Source of the DNA: Rhodospirillales bacterium BBD 1991-14
GTDB taxonomy: Bacteria > Pseudomonadota > Alphaproteobacteria > Kiloniellales > Kiloniellaceae
Reading direction: 5' to 3'
Assembly: GCA_001657395.1 (NCBI GenBank)
Contig: LYSY01000003.1
Location: forward strand, 124,001-188,000
DNA: 64,000 nucleotides
In this document: piece after piece, positions 26,130 through 34,779 of the stretch
How positions within the stretch are numbered: position 1 is the first letter of the stretch
How the letters are laid out: each line of letters opens with the position of its first letter
Notes under the pieces: generated by a model
What the model saw: the letters and a program-made list of their open reading frames with translations, nothing else
Told to the model about the DNA's origin: nothing
Databases searched by the model: none
Made by a program: the position numbers and the translations under genes

Positions 26130-26888
26130 ATGAACGCTCCCGCCACCTGGACACCGGACCAACCGATCATCGCCTGCCAGGACGTCCACAAATCCTTCGG
26201 CGAGTTGGAGGTGCTGAAGGGCGTATCCATGGAGCTGATGAAGGGCGACGTTGTCTGCGTCATCGGACCTTCCGGTTCCGGCAAGTCCACCTTCATCCGC
26301 TGCATCAACGCGCTGACACCGGTGGACAGCGGCTCGATCAAGGTCGAGGGGCAGGAGGTGAACGATCCGAAGCTGGACAAGCTGGCTCTGCGCCGCAAGG
26401 TCGGCATGGTCTTCCAGCAGTACAACCTCTTCCCCCACAAGACCGCGCTCGAGAACGTGATGATGGCGCCCATCAAGGTCCTGAAGGAGAACAAGGCCGA
26501 GGTGGAGGAGCGTGCCCGCGCGCTGATCAGGAAGGTCCGGCTGGAGGGCAAGGAGGACTCCTATCCCGGCGAGCTTTCCGGCGGCCAGCAGCAGCGCGTC
26601 GCCATCGCCCGCTCGCTCGCCATGCGCCCGGACGTGATGCTCTTCGACGAGGTGACCGCAGCCCTGGACCCGGAGACGGTGAAGGAGGTGTTGGTCACCA
26701 TCCGCCAGCTCGCCGAGGAGGGCATGACCTGTATCCTGGTCACCCACGAGATGGGCTTCGCGCGGGAGGTTGCCGGCCACATCTACTTCACCGACCGCGG
26801 CATCATCGTCGAGCACGGCCCGCCGGCCACCTTCTTCACCGAGGCGAAAGATCCGCGAACGCGGGAGTTCCTCAGCCAGATCCTGTAG
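26130..26888 (+). CDS. Amino-acid ABC transporter ATP-binding protein
   Basis: 252 residues. Walker A GPSGSGKST, Q-loop MVFQQYNLFPH, signature LSGGQQQR, Walker B VMLFDEVTAALDPE and switch His in LVTHEMGFA are all intact. It matches the GlnQ/HisP group that energises polar amino-acid import, and belongs with the preceding binding protein and permeases despite the inserted repeat. The stop codon lies within the first unit of a 16-bp tandem repeat. Confidence 0.95.
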   Translation: MNAPATWTPDQPIIACQDVHKSFGELEVLKGVSMELMKGDVVCVIGPSGSGKSTFIRCINALTPVDSGSIKVEGQEVNDPKLDKLALRRKVGMVFQQYNLFPHKTALENVMMAPIKVLKENKAEVEERARALIRKVRLEGKEDSYPGELSGGQQQRVAIARSLAMRPDVMLFDEVTAALDPETVKEVLVTIRQLAEEGMTCILVTHEMGFAREVAGHIYFTDRGIIVEHGPPATFFTEAKDPRTREFLSQIL

Positions 26889-26920
26889 GGGCCAGATCCT
26901 GTAGGGGCCAGATCCTGTAG
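26876..26920. repeat. Triplicated 16-bp unit across the ATPase stop codon
   Basis: CCAGATCCTGTAGGGG occurs twice exactly and a third time truncated. The first unit encodes the last residues QIL and the TAG stop; the others duplicate the gene's 3' end in the intergenic region. Confidence 0.9.
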
Positions 26921-26940
26921 AGACGCTTGGCCGCGCCAAC

Positions 26941-27585
26941 CTACTGCAGCAGCTTCGCGGCGGTCGCGGGGTCGGGCAGGCCGGTGACGGGGAGCGACTC
27001 GCTCTGCTGAAAGGCCTCCAGCGCGCGCCGGGTGTTGCCGCCGTAAAGTCCGTCGACCACGCCGACCTGGTAGCCCAGGTCCTTCAGCGCCTGCTGCACG
27101 CGGCGCACCTGCGCCTTGGTGACAGTCACCGTGTTCTCGCCGGCGGTGAGGTTCACCAGTTCCGGCTTCACCGTCATCCGGCGGTCGTAGAGCAGCCGGG
27201 TGAGGCGCGAGGCCGCCGCCCAGAACGGGCGCTGCGGATCGGCCTCGCAGATCTGCTCCACCGCCGCGATCAGCTGTTCGATGGGCGCGCCGGAGGAGAT
27301 GTCGAAGGTCTCCGGCTGGAACTGGTTGTAGGCCGAAAGATAGCCGTTCAGCCAGCTGCGGAAGAAAGGATAGCTCTCCGTGTTGCCGGCTTTTTCCTCC
27401 AGGTAGCGCTGGCAGGTGATGATGCCGAGCCCGCGCGAGGAGAACGCCTCGTTGCGGTCGGCGGCCAGGGCCGGGCCGGTCGGCGAGACCAGAGCCAGAA
27501 CCAGGATTAGGGCCAACAGCAGGCCCGAACCCGGAAACAGCCTCACCTGAAACGGACTCTTCGGGACCATCCAGATCGCGCGCAT
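26941..27585 (-). CDS. Exported protein with C-terminal peptidoglycan-binding domain
   Basis: 214 residues. A signal peptide (SGLLLALILVLALVSPTGPALA) precedes an unrecognised domain with Cys residues (GIITCQRYLEE and VEQICEAD). The last 65 or so residues form a PG_binding_1 repeat: VRRVQQALKDLGYQVGVVDG, LYGGNTRRALEAFQQS. It probably attaches to the cell wall in the periplasm. ATG 27585 is chosen for the GGGAGGGAGA just upstream. No partner gene; convergent with the ATPase gene. Confidence 0.8.
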   Translation of the reverse strand: MRAIWMVPKSPFQVRLFPGSGLLLALILVLALVSPTGPALAADRNEAFSSRGLGIITCQRYLEEKAGNTESYPFFRSWLNGYLSAYNQFQPETFDISSGAPIEQLIAAVEQICEADPQRPFWAAASRLTRLLYDRRMTVKPELVNLTAGENTVTVTKAQVRRVQQALKDLGYQVGVVDGLYGGNTRRALEAFQQSESLPVTGLPDPATAAKLLQ

Positions 27586-28143
27586 GGGTCTCCCTCCCTC
27601 AGCCGCAGCATACCTCTCGGGTCCCGCCATCCCGCAGGACGGGGGCATTAAAGCCCATCGGCGCGTCCGCCACCACTGCCCCTCACGGGGTATTCATTCC
27701 GTGTAGGGCCGGTGTAGGGCCGGTGTAGGGGCCCCGGTGCAGGGGGCGGCTGGGGTGATGTTTGCGCCGCCGCGGGCACTAGGCTGTTCTGGACCAGGTT
27801 GATTTGGGCCGGGTGGATTTAGCCAAACACGGCACCCGCCGCCGGAAGCGGCAACGCAAGAAGGGGGATCAGCAGGTGGATCGCAGGGAGAACGCGCAAG
27901 CCAGTCATCGTTCTGCAGAGTGTCACCGCCGCCGGGCCGTCAAGACCGCCGGCACGCGGGGTCTGCCGCATTCGACGCAAATCGGTTGCATACCGCCGTA
28001 CGGCGCCCTCCCGATATTGTGACCTCAAGATGGACTATCCGCAGTCACAATGATCGCCAGAGTTCTACCGGAGGTCAGGATTCTGCCCCTTTATCGCCCC
28101 AGAAGCGCCCAATGCCATAGGCATTCTTAAGGTAAGCAATGCT
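27586..28143. other. Intergenic region with short tandem and inverted repeats
   Basis: 558 bases without a convincing gene. It contains three 11-bp units GTGTAGGGCCG at 27701-27733 and a perfect palindrome AATGCC-ATA-GGCATT at 28111-28125, just upstream of the PAS gene and a possible operator. A short minus-strand frame near 27820-27910 encodes a hydrophobic peptide but lacks a clear start signal. Confidence 0.5.
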
Positions 28144-28656
28144 ATGGCTTTCGACATGACGGCAGCACCGCAGGACTTCAGTCTGCCGCCCGGTTGCGCC
28201 CCCAAAATCCGGGCGCTGTACGACTACTGGCGGTCCATTCACCCGGAGGCAGGGCTTCCCGGGCGCCAACACTTCGACCCCATCGACGTGCCCGAACTGC
28301 TGCCCAACATCTGGATGGTGGACGTCAACCGCGAGCCCCTGCGCTTCCGCTTTCGTCTGGTGGGCACGGCGATCGTGAAGTTCACCGAACGCGATGCCAC
28401 CGGCCAGTGGCTGGACGACGTCTATCCCGACTACTGGAACAGCGACGCCGCGGCCTACCACCGCGCCTGCGCCCTCGACGGCACCCCCGCCTACCGCAGG
28501 AGTCACGCGACCCCGCCCAGCGGCGGCCCCGGTAGCATAACTGGGGGCGACGTCGAGTCCCTCACCCTGCCGCTGGCCGGCAACGGCCGCGACGTCGACA
28601 TCCTGCTGAACATGACTCTCTACCCAGAAGACCCGGTGATGGAGATGGATCGGTAG
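28144..28656 (+). CDS. PAS-domain protein (PAS_5 / COG5388 type)
   Basis: 170 residues, one PAS-like domain: YDYWRSIHPEAGLPGRQHFD, then LLPNIWMVDVNREPLRFRFR and VGTAIVKFTERDATGQWLDD. This is the alphaproteobacterial PAS_5 family of stand-alone sensor-like proteins whose ligand is unknown. No output domain is attached. A 15-bp palindrome lies about 20 bases before the ATG. A repeat element follows the gene. Confidence 0.8.
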   Translation: MAFDMTAAPQDFSLPPGCAPKIRALYDYWRSIHPEAGLPGRQHFDPIDVPELLPNIWMVDVNREPLRFRFRLVGTAIVKFTERDATGQWLDDVYPDYWNSDAAAYHRACALDGTPAYRRSHATPPSGGPGSITGGDVESLTLPLAGNGRDVDILLNMTLYPEDPVMEMDR

Positions 28657-28688
28657 GGATCGGGTGGACGGCGCCCTCCCTTGTCCTT

Positions 28689-28925
28689 ACCCCCCTCGCC
28701 CCTCTTTCTTGTCCCTCTCCCCTGGTGGGAGAGGGCTGCGGAGCCTTGGCGCGGTCGAAGACCGCGCTTAGGCGAAGCTGGGTGAGGGGGAACCGCGGTA
28801 GCGGCAACCGGGCTCCCAGGTCCCGACAGATGCAAAGCGGTACCGCCGCCCCCTCACCCTCCCGCTGACGCGGGCTCCTCCCTCTCCCGCGAAGGGGAGA
28901 GGGGTAAGAGCGAGGGGAGAGGGGA
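28689..28925. repeat. Two family-B repeat halves
   Basis: 28689-28792 is a right half (CCCTCTCCCCTGGTGGGAGA, core CCTTGGCGCGGTCGAAGACC, end GGGTGAGGGGGAA). 28848-28925 is a left half (CCCCCTCACCCTCCCGCTGA, then hairpins). Together with flanks it fills the 305-base gap between the PAS gene and the end of dnaE2. Confidence 0.75.
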
Positions 28926-28961
28926 TTAAGTGCGCAACTCGGTCACCGCAGAGTCTCCCCC

Positions 28962-31900
28962 TCAATGAAAATCCCGCGACTTGGGCATGGGGTTCACGTT
29001 GCGCGGATGCCTTGCGGTCGATGTCTCATAGTTGGCGGGCCGGTGGTCCCTTGTCGGGCGTTTGACCTCGTCGGCGTGGGCGTGGGCCGGTTCCAGGCCG
29101 CTGTCGGTCTTTGAAACCACGTCCGGCTTCAGCTCCAGCAGCCAGGGGGTGAGGTCGATGAGTTCCTCGGCGACCACGTGGATCACCAGGCCCTCGCGCT
29201 GCAGCCGGCCGCGCACGCCGAGCATGCCGGCTTTCAGGATGATGGAGCGGTGGCGCTCGAAGACGTCGGGCCAGACGATGGCGTTGGCGGTGCCGGTCTC
29301 GTCCTCCAGGGTCGCGAAGATCACCCCCTTGGCGCTGCCCGGGCGCTGGCGCACCAGCACCAGCCCGGCGATCTTCACCTGCTTGTCGACCGGCAGGTCG
29401 GACAACTGCATGTTTTCCACCATGCCCTCGGCCGCCAGGCGTTGGCGCAGGAAGGCCAGGGGGTGCGCCTTCAGCGAAAGGCGCAGCGCGCGGTAGTCGT
29501 CCACCACATGCTCGCTCAGCGCCATCTCCGGCAGGGTGACGGCGGGCTCGGCCCCCAGCTCTTCGGGGCGTTCCTCGGGGCGTTCCTCGGGGCGTGTTCC
29601 GCCATCCTCCCCGAAAGCAAACAGGGGAAGCTGCTCGGCGCGCTTGCGCTCCCCCGGCAGGCGCTTCACCGCCCAGAGCGCCTCGCGTCGCGCCAGCCCC
29701 ATGGAGCGGTAGGCATCGGCGCGGGCCAGCGCCTCCAATGTGAGAGGCCTCAAGGACGCGCGGCGCCAGAGCGCCAGGGGCTCGGCGTAACCGGCGCCGC
29801 GGTTTTCCATGATGGCCTGCGCCTCCTCCTCCCCCAGGCCCTTCACCTGCCTGAGGCCGAGACGCAGGGCGAAGCCCTTCCCGCCATCTTCGGAACAGGC
29901 CGCCGGCTCCAGCGTGCAGTCCCAGTCGCTGGCGTTCACATCCGGCGCGCGGATCTCCACCCCGTGCTCGCGGGCGTCGCGGACGATCTGCGCCGGGGCG
30001 TAGAAGCCCATGGGCTGGCTGTTCAGGAGCGCCGCGGCGAAGACCGCGGGGTAGTAGTGCTTCATCCAGGCCGAGACGTAGACCAGCAGCGCGAAGCTGG
30101 CGGCGTGGCTTTCGGGAAAGCCGTAGGTGCCGAAGCCCTCGATCTGCTTGAAGCAGCGCTCGGCAAAGGCCGGGTCGTAGCCGCGCGCGGCCATGCCGTC
30201 GATGAACTTGCGGCGGAAGGTGTGGATGGTGCCGACGCGGCGAAAGGTGGCCATGGCGCGGCGCAGGCGGTCGGCCTCGGCCGGCTCGAAGCCGGCAGCG
30301 ACGATGGCGATCTGCATGGCCTGTTCCTGGAACAGCGGCACGCCCAGGGTCTTCTCCAGCACGCGGCGCAGTTCTTCGGAGGGGTAGTCCACCGGCTCCA
30401 GACCCTGGCGGCGGCGCAGGTAGGGGTGCACCATGTCGCCCTGTATCGGCCCGGGGCGCACGATCGCCACCTCGATCACCAGGTCGTAGAACTTGGCGGG
30501 CCTGAGGCGCGGCAGCATGGACATCTGGGCGCAGCTTTCCACCTGGAAGACGCCGATGGTGTCGGCGCGCGAGAGCATACCGTAGACTTCAGGGTCCTCG
30601 GCCGGCACAGAGGCGAGGGTGAAGTCCGGCCCGTAGTGCTGCTTGATCATGGCAAAGCCCTTGCGCAGGCAGGTCAGCATGCCGAGCGCCAGGATGTCGA
30701 CCTTGAGGATGCCGAGCACGTCGAGGTCGTCCTTGTCCCACTCGATCACCGTGCGGTCCTCCATGGCCGCGTTCTCGATGGGCACCACCTCGCTCAAAGG
30801 CGTCTGGGTCATGACGAAGCCGCCGACGTGCTGGGAAAGGTGGCGGGGAAAGCCGATCAGTTCGTGCACCAGCGCCAGCGCCTGGCCGAGGCGGCGGTCC
30901 GTGGGGTCGAGGCCCAGCTCGCGCACCGCCTTGTCCTCCACCCCCTCCTGGCTCCAGCCCCAGATGGCGCCGGCCAGGGCGGCGATGGTGTCGGCGGAAA
31001 GCCCCATCACCTTGCCCACCTCGCGCATCGCACCGCGCGAGCGGTAGCAGATCACCGTGGCGGTGAGCGCCGTGCGCTCGCGCCCGTACTTCGCGTAGAT
31101 GTACTGCATCACCTCTTCGCGGCGCTCGTGCTCGAAGTCGACGTCGATGTCAGGCGGCTCGCGGCGCTCGGCGGAGACGAAGCGCTCGAACAGCAGGTCC
31201 ATGCGCGCCGGATCGACCTCGGTGATGCCCAGGCAGAAGCAGACCGCGGAGTTGGCCGCCGAGCCGCGGCCCTGGCAGAGGATGTCCTGGGAGCGGGCGA
31301 AGCGCACCACGTCCTCCACGGTGAGGAAGTAGGACGCGTAGTCGAGCTGGGCGATGAGGTTCAGTTCGTGGCGGACAGCCTTCTCGACCTCGGGCGGTAT
31401 GCCCTCCGGATAACGCTCCTTGGGATAACGTCTTTGGGCGCCGATCCATGTCAGGTGCTCCAGTTCCTGCTGCGGCGTGCGGCCCTCGCGAGTCAGCTCC
31501 TCCGGGTAGTCGTGGCGCAGTTCGTCGAGGGAGAAGCGGCAGCGCCGGGCGATCTCCAGGGTGTTGGCCAGCGCCTCCGGCGTATGACGGAAGAGATGGG
31601 CCATCTCCGCAGGCGCTTTCAGATAGCGCTCCGCATTGGCCTGCAGGCGATAGCCGGCCTCGTCGATGGTGCAGTGCTCGCGGATGCAGGTCACCACGTC
31701 GAGCAGGGGCTTGCGCTCGGGCGCATGCAGGCAGACGTCGTTGCAGGCGGCCAGCGGCACGCCGGTCTCGCGCGCCAGCGCCGCCAGGGCCTGCAGGCGC
31801 CTCGCATCACTGCCGCCGTAGAGCGCGCGGGCGCCCAGGAAAACGTTGTTGGGATACGCTTCGGCAAGGGCGCGCAAGCGCGCCGCGACGGTCTCCACCG

Positions 31901-32318
31901 CTTCCTCTTCATGGGGCAGCACGACGAAGACCTGGCCTGCGCCGTGACCGATCATCTCCTCGAAGGAGAAACGGCAGCCGCCCTTCTCCGCCCGGCGCTT
32001 GCCCAGGGTGAGCAGACGGCAGAGCCGGCCATAGGCGGCGCGGTCGCGCGGGAAGCAGAGCACCTCAGACCCCTCTTCCGGAATCAGTCGCGCGCCGACC
32101 AGAAGCTGGAGTCCCACCTCCCGCGCCGCCGCATGGGCGCGCACCGCCCCGGCCAGGGAGTTGCGGTCGGTGATCGCCAGCGCCGGCAGCCCCAGCGCCG
32201 CCGCCCCCAGCACCAGCTCCTCCGGGTGGGAGCCGGAGCGCAGGAAGGAATAGTTGCTGGTCACCTCCAGCGGGACGTAGGTGGCGGAGGATTGAGTCGG
32301 CACTGAAGTATCCGTCAT
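28962..32318 (-). CDS. dnaE2: Error-prone DNA polymerase III alpha subunit
   Basis: 1118 residues, the usual DnaE2 length. The N-terminal PHP domain begins VTSNYSFLRSGSHPEELVLG; polymerase motifs include PPDIDVDFEHERREEVMQYI (catalytic aspartates) and WDKDDLDVLGILKVDILALG; the OB fold and the terminal KSRDFH motif are present. DnaE2 performs damage-tolerant synthesis with ImuA and ImuB. Near residue 910 a 12-bp tandem repeat encodes RPEERPEERPEE. It lies downstream of imuA-imuB on the same strand, but separated by about 690 bases holding a DUF559 gene and repeats. Confidence 0.96.
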   Translation of the reverse strand: MTDTSVPTQSSATYVPLEVTSNYSFLRSGSHPEELVLGAAALGLPALAITDRNSLAGAVRAHAAAREVGLQLLVGARLIPEEGSEVLCFPRDRAAYGRLCRLLTLGKRRAEKGGCRFSFEEMIGHGAGQVFVVLPHEEEAVETVAARLRALAEAYPNNVFLGARALYGGSDARRLQALAALARETGVPLAACNDVCLHAPERKPLLDVVTCIREHCTIDEAGYRLQANAERYLKAPAEMAHLFRHTPEALANTLEIARRCRFSLDELRHDYPEELTREGRTPQQELEHLTWIGAQRRYPKERYPEGIPPEVEKAVRHELNLIAQLDYASYFLTVEDVVRFARSQDILCQGRGSAANSAVCFCLGITEVDPARMDLLFERFVSAERREPPDIDVDFEHERREEVMQYIYAKYGRERTALTATVICYRSRGAMREVGKVMGLSADTIAALAGAIWGWSQEGVEDKAVRELGLDPTDRRLGQALALVHELIGFPRHLSQHVGGFVMTQTPLSEVVPIENAAMEDRTVIEWDKDDLDVLGILKVDILALGMLTCLRKGFAMIKQHYGPDFTLASVPAEDPEVYGMLSRADTIGVFQVESCAQMSMLPRLRPAKFYDLVIEVAIVRPGPIQGDMVHPYLRRRQGLEPVDYPSEELRRVLEKTLGVPLFQEQAMQIAIVAAGFEPAEADRLRRAMATFRRVGTIHTFRRKFIDGMAARGYDPAFAERCFKQIEGFGTYGFPESHAASFALLVYVSAWMKHYYPAVFAAALLNSQPMGFYAPAQIVRDAREHGVEIRAPDVNASDWDCTLEPAACSEDGGKGFALRLGLRQVKGLGEEEAQAIMENRGAGYAEPLALWRRASLRPLTLEALARADAYRSMGLARREALWAVKRLPGERKRAEQLPLFAFGEDGGTRPEERPEERPEELGAEPAVTLPEMALSEHVVDDYRALRLSLKAHPLAFLRQRLAAEGMVENMQLSDLPVDKQVKIAGLVLVRQRPGSAKGVIFATLEDETGTANAIVWPDVFERHRSIILKAGMLGVRGRLQREGLVIHVVAEELIDLTPWLLELKPDVVSKTDSGLEPAHAHADEVKRPTRDHRPANYETSTARHPRNVNPMPKSRDFH

Positions 32319-32365
32319 GGCACTCCGATCTTTCTATTGCCCGATCTTCCTGTCGCTGCGGGCGC

Positions 32366-32570
32366 CCTCCCCTCACCCTCCCGCTGACGCGGGCCCCTCC
32401 CTCTCCCACAAAGGGGAGAGGGAATCCAAAAGGCACCGAACCACAGAAACCCTCTCGGCCATTCTTTCATCTCTCTCCCCACCCTTCGAACCCTCTCCCC
32501 TGGCGGGAGAGGGTTGCGCAGACTTGGCGAGGTCGTAGGCCGAGCCTAGCCGGAGCTGGGTGAGGGGGAA
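32366..32570 (+). repeat. Family-B repeat element (full length)
   Basis: Left end CCCCTCACCCTCCCGCTGAC, CTCTCCC hairpins, right-end core TTGCGCAGACTTGGCGAGG and AGCCGGAGCTGGGTGAGGGG. Its right end overlaps the last codons of the DUF559 gene on the opposite strand. Confidence 0.8.
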
Positions 32571-32926
32571 CCGCTCTCTTCCAAAGCCTCCGCGATCTTC
32601 GCGAGCACCCCTTCCAGGTTTTCCAGCACTTCATGATTCCAGAACCGCAGGACGCGAAAGCCCCGCGCCTCGAGCCACTTTGTCCGCGCGGCATCCTTTT
32701 CCTGATGGTCAACATGCTGCCCACCCGAGTGCTGCCCACCCGAGTGCTGGCCGCCGTCGAGCTCCACCACCAGCTTCTCGTCGTAGCAGGCAAATTCGAC
32801 GACGAAGCGGCCGAGCGGCACCTGGCGGCGGAACTTGTGGCCGGCGAGCTGGCGGTTGCGCAGCGCCGCCCAGAGCCGCCGCTCCGCCTCGGTCTCGTTG
32901 CGCCTGAGGCGCCGGGCATTCGACAT
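32546..32926 (-). CDS. DUF559 (Vsr-like PD-(D/E)XK) nuclease-domain protein
   Basis: 126 residues: ARRLRRNETEAERRLWAALR, HKFRRQVPLGRFVVEFACYD, VVELDGGQH, then KWLEARGFRVLRFWNHEVL. This is the complete DUF559 pattern with the acidic residues of a PD-(D/E)XK active site. Directly after DGGQH a 15-bp tandem repeat adds two extra SGGQH units before VDHQEKD, an oddity at the catalytic loop. The last residues (SGSPSPSSG) are encoded by a family-B repeat. ATG 32926 has GGGAGTG upstream. It sits between imuB and dnaE2 and may be co-transcribed with them; function unproven. Confidence 0.8.
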   Translation of the reverse strand: MSNARRLRRNETEAERRLWAALRNRQLAGHKFRRQVPLGRFVVEFACYDEKLVVELDGGQHSGGQHSGGQHVDHQEKDAARTKWLEARGFRVLRFWNHEVLENLEGVLAKIAEALEESGSPSPSSG

Positions 32927-32947
32927 CGTCACTCCCTCACCCAAATG

Positions 32948-32979
32948 TCCCCCTCACCCTCCCACCACGGGAGAGGGAT
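32948..32979 (+). repeat. Short family-B fragment
   Basis: TCCCCCTCACCCTCCCACCA followed by CGGGAGAGGGA, a left end only, between the DUF559 start and the imuB stop. Confidence 0.6.
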
Positions 32980-33006
32980 TTTTTTGGCGGCCTCTCGTCA
33001 CTTCCC

Positions 33007-34779
33007 TCATCCGAACAATCCGTGCAGGAACCAGTCGCCGGCGCTGCGGTAGAGCCAGTAGCGGCGGCCGTCGCGGTCTTCGACGCGGAAGTAGTCGCGC
33101 GGCGGCTCGTCCCCCAGCTTGGGATCGATCTGCCACCACTCGCCCAGCAGGCGCTCCGGCCCCTCGGCGCGCACCACCTCGTGCAGCACGCGGCGCCAGC
33201 GGAACTGGGCCGGCGGATGGTCGGGCAGCAGGGCGACCACCTGCACCGGCTCCGGGCGCGGCAGCAGGCGCAGGGGGCGCAGCGCCGCCTTGGGAGTCTG
33301 CGTCCAGCCTTCATCGTCTTGCGGGGGCCCCTTCTCCGGGACCGCTTCCTCGACAGCGGCGAGGGCGAAGGCACGTTCTGGCAGGTGGCTTTCGCGGGGC
33401 TGCGGCCGGCGCACCGCAGCGAGGCCGAGGCGACTGCCCAGGCGGTCGACGAGGTCGGGCAGGTCTTCTGCACCTTCTGGTCCATCTCCGGCAACGACAG
33501 GCGGCGGCGCGGCGGGCGCTTCTGCTTTTGAAGTCCCGGCTTTTGCAGACTCTGCCGGCGCGCCCTCTTCGCTCTGCGCAGGCACCGCTTGAGACGCGGC
33601 CGGCAGGCTCATCTGGCGCGCGCCCAGGGGGTCGCTGCGGCCGGCGGCCAGGGTCATCACCTCGATGCCGAAGCCGGGGTCGATTTCGGCCAGGCGCTCG
33701 GTGAAGAGGCGGCGCAGATGTCGGGCCTCGCGGCTCGCCCGGCTGGTGCCGAGGGAGAGGCTCTGCAGGCTGCCGTCGCAGCGGTAGGCGGTGAGGTCGA
33801 GGCGCCGCGCCCCGCGCCCGGCCAGCGCCAGCTCGCGGCAGAGCCGCGGGAGCAGCGCGTCGAGGCTGCGGGCGATGTCGGCGGCATCGCTGATGGGCTC
33901 GGCGAAGATCTGGCGCACCAGGTGGGCCGGCGGCGGCTGGCGCGGGGAGAGCGCCTCGGCCTCCTGCCCCAGGGCCTGGGCGAGGCGGCGCGCCGCCAGC
34001 GGCCCGAAGCGCGGCGTCATGACGGCGGGCGTGAGCGGATAGAGATCCTCGATGCGCCTGAGTCCCAGGCGGTCCATCACCTCGACGACGGAATCCGGCA
34101 GACGCAGGGCCCCCGGCGGCAGGGCGGCGATGGCGGCGCGCTGGCTGCCCGGCATGACGACGACGCAGGGGTGCGCTGGCGAAGCGGCGAAGCGCGCCAT
34201 GGCCCAGGCGGCGCCGATGGTGTCGGCCATGGCAACGCGGGCCGCGTAGCCGAAGGCGGCCAGCCGCGCCTGCAGATCCTCCAGCAGGGTCGCCTCGCCG
34301 CCGAAGAGGTGGCAGCAGCCGGAGACGTCGAGCAGGATGCCGGCGCCGCCGCCGGGCCCGCGCCCCTCCCCCTCCGCGGTGGAGCAGGGCGCGGTCCAGG
34401 GGCTGTAGCGGCCGCACCAGGCGGCGAGGCGCGCGATAGCGCGGGCGTCGGCCTCGGGCTCGTGGGGCGCGGTGACGAGGCCGGGCAGCAGGGCGCGGGC
34501 CTCGGCCAGGGGCAGGCCGGGGGTAAGGCCGCCGGCCCCCGCCGCCGCGTTCACCGCCGCGAGGCCGAGCTGCCCGCGCTCCGCCGTCACCAGCGCCAGG
34601 GGGCGCTGATCTTCACCGGAGGACTCGTCAGCCGGCCTGCCGGAAAGCGAGAAGCCCGGCTGTCCGAGACTCGGCCTTTCGAGGCTCCCGCCCCACTGCC
34701 GGCTGAGTCTTTGCCGGCGGGCCCTTTGCCAGCGGTCGGTCGCAAAGCGCGGGAGCCAGAGAGAAACCACACGCCGCAT
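33007..34779 (-). CDS. imuB: Y-family DNA polymerase-like protein ImuB
   Basis: 590 residues. The N-terminus RVVSLWLPRFATDRW and segments LALVTAERGQLGLAAVNAAA and FGPLAARRLAQALGQEAEAL follow ImuB, a Y-family relative usually lacking catalytic carboxylates that recruits DnaE2 to the beta clamp. The C-terminal third carries an Ala/Pro-rich linker (about 405-455) and the conserved ending DYFRVEDRDGRRYWLYRSAG. Its start lies 152 bases inside imuA in another frame, an unusually long overlap. Confidence 0.93.
   Translation of the reverse strand: MRRVVSLWLPRFATDRWQRARRQRLSRQWGGSLERPSLGQPGFSLSGRPADESSGEDQRPLALVTAERGQLGLAAVNAAAGAGGLTPGLPLAEARALLPGLVTAPHEPEADARAIARLAAWCGRYSPWTAPCSTAEGEGRGPGGGAGILLDVSGCCHLFGGEATLLEDLQARLAAFGYAARVAMADTIGAAWAMARFAASPAHPCVVVMPGSQRAAIAALPPGALRLPDSVVEVMDRLGLRRIEDLYPLTPAVMTPRFGPLAARRLAQALGQEAEALSPRQPPPAHLVRQIFAEPISDAADIARSLDALLPRLCRELALAGRGARRLDLTAYRCDGSLQSLSLGTSRASREARHLRRLFTERLAEIDPGFGIEVMTLAAGRSDPLGARQMSLPAASQAVPAQSEEGAPAESAKAGTSKAEAPAAPPPVVAGDGPEGAEDLPDLVDRLGSRLGLAAVRRPQPRESHLPERAFALAAVEEAVPEKGPPQDDEGWTQTPKAALRPLRLLPRPEPVQVVALLPDHPPAQFRWRRVLHEVVRAEGPERLLGEWWQIDPKLGDEPPRDYFRVEDRDGRRYWLYRSAGDWFLHGLFG

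Noticed and set aside
27819-28028. A possible small exported hydrophobic peptide on the minus strand
   Set aside because: No ribosome-binding site, the hydrophobic stretch runs straight into a stop codon, and the rest is arginine-rich as expected for chance frames.
29178-32306. A 1042-codon open frame antisense to dnaE2
   Set aside because: It is a product of high-GC codon bias opposite a clear polymerase gene; the translation is compositionally skewed (H, R, G, Q) and has no motif.
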